Below are positions 1 to 5,455 of a DNA stretch of 14,786 nucleotides, one piece after another. This stretch comes from Lachnospiraceae bacterium UBA1729 (lineage in GTDB: Bacteria > Bacillota > Clostridia > Lachnospirales > Lachnospiraceae). Both the position numbers and the translations under genes were made by a program. The notes below the pieces were generated by a model. That model did not search any database and had not been told where the DNA came from. It was given only the letters and a program-made list of their open reading frames with translations. How positions within the stretch are numbered: the first letter of the stretch is position 1; every line of letters begins with the position of its first letter. The stretch spans positions 1 through 14,786 of the forward strand of contig DCIJ01000035.1 of assembly GCA_002315945.1 (NCBI GenBank), read 5' to 3'.

Positions 1-339
1 AAAAATACATTTTACAGTTCTTCCTTCAGTGTCTCTCCGGAAAGTGACCGCATGGGAATACGACTAAATGGTGACACTATAGAAGCTGTGGAAAAGACGG
101 ATATTGTGTCTGATGGAATTGCTTTTGGATCCATTCAGGTAACCTCCTCCGGCCAGCCTATTGTACTCATGGCTGATCACCAGACTACAGGGGGATATGC
201 CAAGATTGCAACGGTCTATTCAAAAGATCTGCCTCTGCTGGCACAGGCTGTACCAGGAACCAGAGTTAGATTTAGCAGGGTTGAACTGAAAGAGGTTCAG
301 AAGCATAGATTTATACAGGAGCTTAGAGAATTACTATGA
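1..339 (+). CDS. pxpC: 5-oxoprolinase subunit C, C-terminal end (partial)
   Basis: Biotin-dependent carboxyltransferase/allophanate hydrolase subunit 2 family. PxpC acts with PxpA and PxpB in ATP-dependent cleavage of 5-oxo-L-proline to L-glutamate in the cytoplasm. The reading frame is open from base 1 and runs through the first in-window ATG (52), so the gene starts to the left of the window; only the last 112 residues are present. Hallmarks seen are FSVSPESDRMG followed by a conserved Arg-Leu-Asn-Gly, and the stretch IVLMADHQTTGGYAKIATV, both typical of the C-terminal half of this family. The stop codon overlaps the next start as ATGA, so the two are translationally coupled. A pxpB gene or fused PxpB domain should lie upstream; it cannot be seen. 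The full PxpBC arrangement therefore stays open, but the family call is secure. Confidence 0.93.
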   Translation, partial: KNTFYSSSFSVSPESDRMGIRLNGDTIEAVEKTDIVSDGIAFGSIQVTSSGQPIVLMADHQTTGGYAKIATVYSKDLPLLAQAVPGTRVRFSRVELKEVQKHRFIQELRELL

Positions 340-1160
340 GTATTGAGAAATTATATCCAGATGGAAAAGAAGCAAGCGATTATGAACTTGTCTCACCAAA
401 GAGTGTTAGAGAACTGATTAGAAAAAAGGAGATTACAGGTCCTACCAGTGGAATGAGTGCAGGTTACGCCCAGGCTAATCTGGTAATTCTCCCTAAGAAA
501 TATGCCTTTGATTTCCTGCTTTTTTCCATGAGAAATCCTAAATCCTGTCCAATACTTGAGGTGACAGAGCCTGGCTGCAGAATGTTAGATATTACTGCCA
601 GGGAAGCTGATATTGCTACTGATATTCCCAAGTACAGAATATACAAGGATGGACAGCTTACAGAAGAAGTTACAGATGTTGAAAAGTATTGGAGAGATGA
701 TCTGGTATCATTTCTCATTGGCTGCAGTTTTTCCTTTGAAGCGGATCTGCTGCAGGCTGATGTACCGGTCAGACAGATAGAGGAGAACTGTAATGTTCCA
801 ATGTATCTGACTAATATTCCCTGTAAGAGTGCAGGCATATTCCATGGAAATATGGTTGTAAGCATGAGACCAATTCCTTACGAGCTGGTTCCCAAGGCTG
901 TCATGATTACAGGACAGATGCCAAAGGTGCATGGGGCACCAATACATATTGGAAATCCTGAGCATATCGGAATCAAGGATATCAGTCATCCTGATTTTGG
1001 AGATATGGTTACAATCAGGGAGAATGAGGTGCCGGTGTTCTGGCCCTGTGGAGTGACTCCTCAGGCAGCTGTCATGGCTTCTAAACCGGATTTTTGCATT
1101 ACACATGCTCCGGGACATATGTTTATTACAGATATCAAGAATATTAATTTGAAATACTAG
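336..1160 (+). CDS. DUF1445/YcsI-type protein (D-glutamate cyclase family)
   Basis: A 274-residue cytoplasmic protein matching the DUF1445 family over its full usual length (about 260-270 residues). Family databases name the group D-glutamate cyclase or putative hydro-lyase (B. subtilis YcsI). Recognisable conserved blocks in order: GPTSGMSAGYAQANLVILP (about residues 35-53), RNPKSCPILEVTEPG (about 66-80), WRDDLVSFLIGCSFSFE (about 119-135), NVPMYLTNIPCKSAG, VHGAPIHIG, VPVFWPCGVTPQAA and ITHAPGHMFITD at the C-terminus. The vertebrate enzyme DGLUCY, which converts D-glutamate to 5-oxo-D-proline, carries a DUF1445-like region together with a DUF4392 region. Here the second region is encoded by a separate gene two positions downstream (1994-2845), with pxpA in between. 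The start ATG overlaps the pxpC stop. The family call is firm; the reaction in this organism is inferred, and catalytic residues cannot be assigned from sequence alone. Confidence 0.9.
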   Translation: MSIEKLYPDGKEASDYELVSPKSVRELIRKKEITGPTSGMSAGYAQANLVILPKKYAFDFLLFSMRNPKSCPILEVTEPGCRMLDITAREADIATDIPKYRIYKDGQLTEEVTDVEKYWRDDLVSFLIGCSFSFEADLLQADVPVRQIEENCNVPMYLTNIPCKSAGIFHGNMVVSMRPIPYELVPKAVMITGQMPKVHGAPIHIGNPEHIGIKDISHPDFGDMVTIRENEVPVFWPCGVTPQAAVMASKPDFCITHAPGHMFITDIKNINLKY

Positions 1161-1172
1161 AAAGAGGATGTT

Positions 1173-1940
1173 ATGAAAGTAGATTTAAATGCAGATTTAG
1201 GCGAAAGCTTTGGAAATTATACCTGTGGAGCAGATGAACTGGTAATTCCACATATTTCCTCTGCTAATGTAGCCTGTGGCTTCCACGCATCTGATCCTTT
1301 GGTAATGATGAAGACAGTTAAGAGTGCCAAGGCGGCAGGAGTAGCAGTGGGAGCCCATCCCGGGTATCCGGATCTGGTTGGATTTGGACGAAGAAACCTG
1401 AATGTCTCCACTGACGAACTAAAAGCCATGGTTATGTATCAGATAGGAGCATTAAAAGCATTCTGTGACGCTAACGGGGTTAAATTACAGCATGTAAAGC
1501 CCCATGGTGCAATGTACAATATGGCAGCAAAATCCGAGAAGCTTTCAATGGCTATCGCAGAGGCAGTGAAGGAAGTGGATGGGGAGCTTATACTGTTAGG
1601 ACTGGCAGGAAGCATTCAGCTGGAAGTGGCTAAGGACATGGGCCTTAGAGTTGCCAATGAGGTTTTTGCAGACAGAGGCTATCAGAAGGATGGCAGTCTG
1701 GTTCCAAGAACCAGCGAAGGGGCAATTATTAAGGATGAAACCCTGGTGGTGGAGAGAATCATCAGGATGGTCAAGGAAGGCGTGGTTGAGTCTGTTGATG
1801 GGGTGGTAGTACCTGTTAAGGCTGATTCCATCTGCCTGCATGGTGACAATGAAAAGGCTGCATTGTTTGCAAAACAGCTCAATGAGAAGCTTAGAGAAAG
1901 TGGAATCGAAATCACACCTCTGAGCAGAGTAGTTGACTAG
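1173..1940 (+). CDS. pxpA: 5-oxoprolinase subunit A (LamB/YcsF family)
   Basis: PxpA is the LamB/YcsF subunit of the bacterial 5-oxoprolinase PxpABC, which hydrolyses 5-oxoproline to glutamate using ATP. The 255-residue length is normal. Seen motifs: VDLNADLGESFG at residues 3-14, CGFHASDP at 35-42, GAHPGYPD at 60-67, VKPHGAMYN at 108-116, FADRGY at 165-170 and CLHGDN at 221-226; these conserved Asp, His and Glu positions line the active site of the family's non-canonical barrel. An AAAGAGG ribosome binding site (1161-1167) lies 5 bases before the ATG. The gap to the DUF1445 gene upstream is only 12 bases, so it is co-transcribed with pxpC. A 53-base gap follows before the DUF4392 gene. Placement between the two halves of a putative D-glutamate cyclase suggests that 5-oxoproline is a shared intermediate. 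Confidence 0.95.
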   Translation: MKVDLNADLGESFGNYTCGADELVIPHISSANVACGFHASDPLVMMKTVKSAKAAGVAVGAHPGYPDLVGFGRRNLNVSTDELKAMVMYQIGALKAFCDANGVKLQHVKPHGAMYNMAAKSEKLSMAIAEAVKEVDGELILLGLAGSIQLEVAKDMGLRVANEVFADRGYQKDGSLVPRTSEGAIIKDETLVVERIIRMVKEGVVESVDGVVVPVKADSICLHGDNEKAALFAKQLNEKLRESGIEITPLSRVVD

Positions 1941-1993
1941 TAAGACGGATTGAGAAAATCAGATTGAAAAATACATATATCAGGTAATAGACG

Positions 1994-2845
1994 ATGGGAG
2001 TGATGAAAGTGGAGACAATTGAAAGTATAGTGCTTCGACATTCCGGACGAGGAATGACAACTTTACAGGAATATGTTGAGAAGGAATACTGCATTCGGGC
2101 TGCTAAGGAAATACTGTCCTGGGAAAAGGGCAATGTATTTTTGACAACAGGATTTTATGTGGCTGGTTATGCAGAGACAGATGGTCCTGTGGGAACAGTT
2201 GCTCTGGCTAAGGCGATAAAAGGCCTTGGGTATAATCCTGTCATTATTACAGATGAGTTTTGTAAGGGATTTTTTGAACCGGAAAATATAGATGTGGAGT
2301 ATGTATCCATTTCTGCTAAAAGTGATGAAATGGATTCGCTGGTAGAAAAGCTTACCCCCACAGGAATGATTTCCATCGAAAGATGTGGAAAAAATCAGTA
2401 TTCAGAATATGCAAATATGAGAGGAATCAGTATCACTGAGCATACTGCTCCCATTGATTATCTGTTTGAAAAATATGCTGGGAAAATTCCAAGTATTGGA
2501 GTGGGCGATGGTGGCAATGAGATTGGTATGGGCAAGGTTAAGGCCGCTATCTCCGAAAAGCTGGCCCTGGAACCCTGTGTAGTGGCTACAGATATTCTGG
2601 TACTGGCCAGTGTATCCAACTGGGGCGCATATGGAATTATCTGTGCTCTGGGAATTCTTACAAAAAATAAGCTGGTTCCATCCTTTGACTGGGTTCGGTC
2701 ATACATTCAGATGACGGTGGATATGGGCAGTGTGGATGGAGTAACCCATGAACATATTGTAAGTGTCGATGGCAAGAGTATGGACATTGAAAAGGAAATA
2801 CTGGAGGCATTGATAAAAATAGAAAGTGAGGATGTGGGATTATGA
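1994..2845 (+). CDS. DUF4392 protein (D-glutamate cyclase C-terminal-like)
   Basis: A 283-residue protein of the DUF4392 family, which corresponds to the C-terminal region of vertebrate D-glutamate cyclase DGLUCY. Seen family blocks (numbered from the ATG at 1994): RHSGRGM near residues 15-21, TTGFYVAG at 51-58 with ETDGPVGTVALAKA at 61-74, SIERCGKN at 127-134, NMRG at 141-144 and the strong glycine-rich signature GVGDGGNEIGMGK at 169-181. The start is uncertain: ATG 1994 has only AGGT in front, whereas GTG 2009 has GGGAG (1996-2000) at an 8-base spacing; ATG 2003 is also in frame. Use of 2009 would remove five residues. The stop overlaps the aminotransferase start as ATGA. With the DUF1445 gene upstream it may make a two-subunit D-glutamate cyclase; that pairing is an inference. 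Family membership is clear, activity is not shown. Confidence 0.88.
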   Translation: MGVMKVETIESIVLRHSGRGMTTLQEYVEKEYCIRAAKEILSWEKGNVFLTTGFYVAGYAETDGPVGTVALAKAIKGLGYNPVIITDEFCKGFFEPENIDVEYVSISAKSDEMDSLVEKLTPTGMISIERCGKNQYSEYANMRGISITEHTAPIDYLFEKYAGKIPSIGVGDGGNEIGMGKVKAAISEKLALEPCVVATDILVLASVSNWGAYGIICALGILTKNKLVPSFDWVRSYIQMTVDMGSVDGVTHEHIVSVDGKSMDIEKEILEALIKIESEDVGL

Positions 2846-3681
2846 AAACATTAGGCTATTACAACGGAAAGATCGATGAACTGGAAAAACTGACTATTCC
2901 CTTCAATGACAGGGTTTGTTTCTTTGGAGACGGGGTATATGATGCTGGCCCTTCCAGAAACTACAAGCTGTTTGCTATTGAAGAGCATATTGAGAGATTC
3001 TTTAATTCTGCAACACTTATGGATATTGAAATCCCCTGCAGCAAAGAAGAACTGAAGACTCTTTTAGAGGATTTGGTAAAAAAGATGGATACAGGAGATA
3101 ATTTTGTATACTGGGCATGCTCCAGAGGTACAGGTATTAGAAATCATGTCTATGAAAAAGGACCTGGTAACCTGTGGGTAATGATTAAACCTGATAAGCT
3201 TGATACCTGTCAGAAACCAATTAAGTGTGTGTCTGCAGAGGATAAGAGATTTTTATATTGCAACTGCAAGACACTTAATCTGCTTCCTTCGGTATTGTAT
3301 GCAGAAAAGGCTTACAAGGCAGGTGTTGATGAGACAATTCTCTACAGACATGATGGCAGAGTAACAGAGTGTGCTCACTGCAACTGTCATATTCTCAAGG
3401 ATGGTATTCTCTATACTGCTCCTACTGATGATATGATTCTTCCGGGTATTGCAAGAGCTCACCTGATCAGAATGTGCAAAAAACTTGGCATTGGAGTAAG
3501 CGAGACACCCTACTACATGAATGATGTATGGGAGGCAGATGAAATTATTGTTACTTCATCTTCTCATGTATGCATGTATGTGGATGAGCTGGATGGCAAA
3601 AAAGTTGGTGGAAAAGATACAGCGACTCTGTTTAAGTTAAGAGATGCACTGTATGCAGAAATTTGTGAAGCGACAGCATAG
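2842..3681 (+). CDS. dat: class IV aminotransferase, probable D-amino acid aminotransferase
   Basis: A pyridoxal-phosphate enzyme of fold type IV, 279 residues (family 280-300). Residues aligning with Bacillus D-amino acid aminotransferase are present: Tyr33 in FGDGVYD, Arg100 and His102 in RGTGIRNH (the Tyr-Arg-His carboxylate trap that marks D-specific members rather than branched-chain transaminases), catalytic Lys143 in CKTLNLL, Glu176 in RVTE, and LPGIAR at 200-205. The expected reaction is D-alanine + 2-oxoglutarate to pyruvate + D-glutamate, which would feed the D-glutamate cyclase-like proteins encoded just upstream. Oddity: 13 cysteines, five of them near the active site (140, 142, 177, 180, 182); the loop that is usually serine-rich after Glu176 reads CAHCNC. 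Translation is coupled to the upstream gene by ATGA. It is the last gene before a strong terminator. A 4-amino-4-deoxychorismate lyase is a less likely alternative. Confidence 0.85.
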   Translation: MKTLGYYNGKIDELEKLTIPFNDRVCFFGDGVYDAGPSRNYKLFAIEEHIERFFNSATLMDIEIPCSKEELKTLLEDLVKKMDTGDNFVYWACSRGTGIRNHVYEKGPGNLWVMIKPDKLDTCQKPIKCVSAEDKRFLYCNCKTLNLLPSVLYAEKAYKAGVDETILYRHDGRVTECAHCNCHILKDGILYTAPTDDMILPGIARAHLIRMCKKLGIGVSETPYYMNDVWEADEIIVTSSSHVCMYVDELDGKKVGGKDTATLFKLRDALYAEICEATA

Positions 3682-3724
3682 GGTAAACACCACATACTTT
3701 GCATAGATTCTTTCGGAAAATAAA

Positions 3725-3760
3725 AAGCCTTCTTACTTTCCTGTAAGAAGGCTTATTTTT
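3725..3760. terminator. bidirectional rho-independent terminator
   Basis: A perfect 12-bp inverted repeat, AAGCCTTCTTAC (3725-3736) and GTAAGAAGGCTT (3743-3754), with a 6-base loop TTTCCT. It is followed by TTTTT (3756-3760) on the + strand, and preceded by AAAAA (3722-3726), which gives a U-run for transcripts of the opposite strand. It ends the pxp/aminotransferase operon and the convergent DUF1292 gene, whose TAA stop (3759-3761) sits in the T-run. Confidence 0.92.
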
Positions 3761-4061
3761 ACATTTCGTCAAATTCAAGTGAGTCCAGATACTCATCAAA
3801 GGCATCTGTTACAGCATCATATTCTTCGTCATCATCAATATAGATAAGTTCAGGCTCTTCGTTAGGATCGTCAGGATTTTCCTTGTATCCATAGAACCAT
3901 ACTTCGTCCTCTACAGGATCTCCTTCCTCATCTGTTGGCATCAGTGCGATATAGTCCTTGCCAGCTACTTCAAGAATAGTAATTACAGCGCATTCAACGC
4001 TGCCATCCTCCAGTTCAAGGGTGACGGTCATTTCTTCTTCTGGGATATCTTTTGTGCTCAT
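3759..4061 (-). CDS. DUF1292 family acidic protein
   Basis: A 100-residue protein of the DUF1292 (YrzB-like) family, common in Firmicutes and of unknown function. The pattern seen is typical: an N-terminal beta-rich part with LELEDGSVECAV near residues 15-26, then DYIALMPTDEEGDP near 36-49 and VWFYGYKE near 54-61, followed by a tail dominated by Asp and Glu that ends in EYLDSLEFDEM. No signal peptide or membrane segment is visible, so it is probably cytoplasmic. The start is supported by a strong ribosome binding site, GGAGG on the minus strand (4069-4073 complement), 7 bases before the ATG. It is the only minus-strand gene in the window and stands alone between the pxp operon and deoB. In many Firmicutes DUF1292 genes sit near ruvX/alaS; that context is absent here. 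Family is confident; role is unknown. Confidence 0.88.
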   Translation of the reverse strand: MSTKDIPEEEMTVTLELEDGSVECAVITILEVAGKDYIALMPTDEEGDPVEDEVWFYGYKENPDDPNEEPELIYIDDDEEYDAVTDAFDEYLDSLEFDEM

Positions 4062-4068
4062 AAGAGAA

Positions 4069-4073
4069 CCTCC
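4069..4073 (-). promoter_or_regulatory. ribosome binding site of the DUF1292 gene
   Basis: The + strand CCTCC is GGAGG on the minus strand, 7 bases before the start ATG (4059-4061 complement). It supports the chosen start of this short gene. Confidence 0.85.
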
Positions 4074-4080
4074 TTTTTTC

Positions 4081-4112
4081 TATTAACAAAATGTGGTATA
4101 ATAACAAAATGT
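4081..4112 (+). promoter_or_regulatory. probable promoter with extended -10 inside a direct repeat
   Basis: TGGTATAAT (4094-4102) is a perfect extended -10 box reading toward deoB; the -35 position (about 4074-4079) is only a T-run. A direct repeat, TAACAAAATGT at 4084-4094 and again at 4102-4112, flanks the -10; including four more bases on the left, 4081-4094 and 4099-4112 match at 13 of 14 positions, 18 bases apart. The second copy would cover the transcription start, so the repeat could be an operator. A transcript from here would have a leader of about 140 bases before deoB. All of this is prediction. Confidence 0.5.
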
Positions 4113-4247
4113 ATGCCCAAAATGGAAACGAGGCATCTAAGATTAGTATATCTTACATATCAAACAGGTGTAAAGTAGAAATATAAAAACAATGCTATTG
4201 TGATTGATAACAGATTTTTATGATTTAATTTATGATTGGAGACTAGT
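4113..4247. other. deoB leader/intergenic region with small palindrome
   Basis: An AT-rich stretch with no credible gene. It contains an imperfect palindrome TGTGATTGATAACA (4199-4212), of the form TGTnATnnATnACA, ending 36 bases before the deoB ATG, which could be a repressor or activator site. A weak hairpin TAAGAT/ATCTTA (4138-4155) is also present. No known riboswitch class was recognised. Immediately before deoB lies the ribosome binding site TTGGAG (4236-4241). Confidence 0.4.
4236..4241 (+). promoter_or_regulatory. ribosome binding site of deoB that decides the start
   Basis: TTGGAG is 6 bases before ATG 4248. The TTG at 4236 is in frame with deoB and could be mistaken for a start codon, but it is part of this binding site, and phosphopentomutases begin with the equivalent of MKRVFLIVLDSFG, which is exactly what ATG 4248 gives. 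Confidence 0.85.
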
Positions 4248-5399
4248 ATGAAGAGAGTATTTTTAATTGTTCTTGACAGTTTTGGTATTGGTGAGCTTCC
4301 TGATGCAGCTGAATATGGTGATGCAGGTACCTGTACAATTGGTTCAGTGGCAACCAGCCCTGAATTTAAGGTACCTAACATGCAGAGCCTGGGTCTGTTT
4401 AACATCGATGGAGTTAATGTTGGAGAAAAGGTTTTGTCACCGAAGGCCAGCATAGCCAGAATGAAGGAGGCATCCAAGGGTAAGGACACCACCATTGGAC
4501 ATTGGGAGATAGCTGGAGTTTATTCAGGCAAGCCCCTGCCTACATATCCTGACGGATTCCCCAAGGAGGTGCTGGATGAGTTTTCAAAACGCACCGGAAG
4601 AGGTGTGATTTGCAACAAGCCCTATTCAGGCACAGTAGTAATTAATGAATTTGGTGAGGAACATATGAAGACCGGCGACCTGATTGTGTACACCTCTGCA
4701 GACAGTGTATTCCAGATTGCGGCTCATGAGGATGTTGTTCCTGTTGAGACACTCTATGAATACTGTAAAATAGCCAGAGAAATCCTTCAGGGCGAGCATG
4801 GCGTTGGACGCGTCATTGCCAGACCTTTTGAGGGAACACCTGGCAACTTCAAGAGAACCAGCAGAAGACATGATTTCTCTCTGATGCCACCATCAACTAC
4901 CATGCTTGATCAGCTGATGGCTGAAGGCAAAGCAACTATTGGTGTGGGCAAGATCAAGGATATCTTTGCTGGCAAGGGTATTTCAGAGTTCGTATATACC
5001 AGTGGCAATGCTGAGGGTATCGAAAGAACTCTTGAGTATATGGACAAGGATTTTGAAGGTCTGTGCTTTATTAACCTGGTAGACTATGACATGCTCTATG
5101 GCCATAGAAATGATATTGAAGGCTATGCCAGGGCTTTAGCTTACTTTGATGAAAAGCTTCCTCTTATGTTAGATAAGATGACTGAGGATGATATTTTAAT
5201 GATTACAGCAGATCATGGCTGCGATCCCGGATATACTGTATCAACAGATCATTCAAGAGAGCACACACCTTTTATCATGTACTCTAAGAAGCTGGAGCCT
5301 AAGAATTTTGGAACCAGAGATACTTTTTCAGATATAGGAGCAACTGTACTTGATTACTTTGGAATCAAGCCTGAGTTTAATGGTAAGAGTATGCTCTAA
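4248..5399 (+). CDS. deoB: phosphopentomutase
   Basis: Interconverts ribose-1-phosphate and ribose-5-phosphate (and the deoxy forms), linking nucleoside breakdown to the pentose phosphate pathway. It is a cytoplasmic metalloenzyme of the alkaline phosphatase superfamily. The 383 residues match the usual length (about 390). Metal ligands aligning with the Bacillus cereus enzyme are all visible: Asp10 in VLDSFGIG, Asp281 and His286 in VDYDMLYGHR, Asp322-His323 in ADHGCDPG and His335 in STDHSRE. The phosphorylated threonine is Thr81 or Thr82 in GKDTTIGHWEIAG. The start is ATG 4248, preceded by TTGGAG; a longer version from TTG 4236 is rejected. No nucleoside phosphorylase or deoC partner is next to it. 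The gene downstream, prfC, begins 56 bases later and may share the transcript; no terminator is visible between them. Confidence 0.97.
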   Translation: MKRVFLIVLDSFGIGELPDAAEYGDAGTCTIGSVATSPEFKVPNMQSLGLFNIDGVNVGEKVLSPKASIARMKEASKGKDTTIGHWEIAGVYSGKPLPTYPDGFPKEVLDEFSKRTGRGVICNKPYSGTVVINEFGEEHMKTGDLIVYTSADSVFQIAAHEDVVPVETLYEYCKIAREILQGEHGVGRVIARPFEGTPGNFKRTSRRHDFSLMPPSTTMLDQLMAEGKATIGVGKIKDIFAGKGISEFVYTSGNAEGIERTLEYMDKDFEGLCFINLVDYDMLYGHRNDIEGYARALAYFDEKLPLMLDKMTEDDILMITADHGCDPGYTVSTDHSREHTPFIMYSKKLEPKNFGTRDTFSDIGATVLDYFGIKPEFNGKSML

Positions 5400-5442
5400 A
5401 AATTTTGAGGATTATGAAAAAATACTGATTTGAATGGAATTT

Positions 5443-5447
5443 GGAGG
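5443..5447 (+). promoter_or_regulatory. ribosome binding site of prfC (TTG start)
   Basis: GGAGG, 8 bases before the TTG start codon at 5456. There is no ATG or GTG between this site and the conserved N-terminus of the protein, so the TTG start is well supported. Confidence 0.85.
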
Positions 5448-5455
5448 AATAAATT

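Noticed and set aside
464..1118. Minus-strand reading frames of 133 and 136 residues opposite the DUF1445 gene
   Set aside because: They lie wholly antisense to a clearly conserved gene, resemble no family, and have no good ribosome binding sites; they are shadows.
1941..1993. Possible promoter TTGAGA (1950-1955) between pxpA and the DUF4392 gene
   Set aside because: The matching -10 (TACATA at 1972-1977) is poor, the gap is short and the genes read as one operon; the evidence is too weak.
4236..4247. deoB starting at TTG 4236
   Set aside because: TTGGAG is the ribosome binding site of ATG 4248, which gives the family's exact N-terminus.
4113..4247. Riboswitch in the leader of deoB
   Set aside because: No conserved core of any class that I know (purine, TPP, SAM, preQ1 and others) was seen, and only weak hairpins can form.
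5400..5455. Terminator or promoter between deoB and prfC
   Set aside because: No GC-rich hairpin and no convincing -10 hexamer at a proper spacing; only the ribosome binding site stands out.
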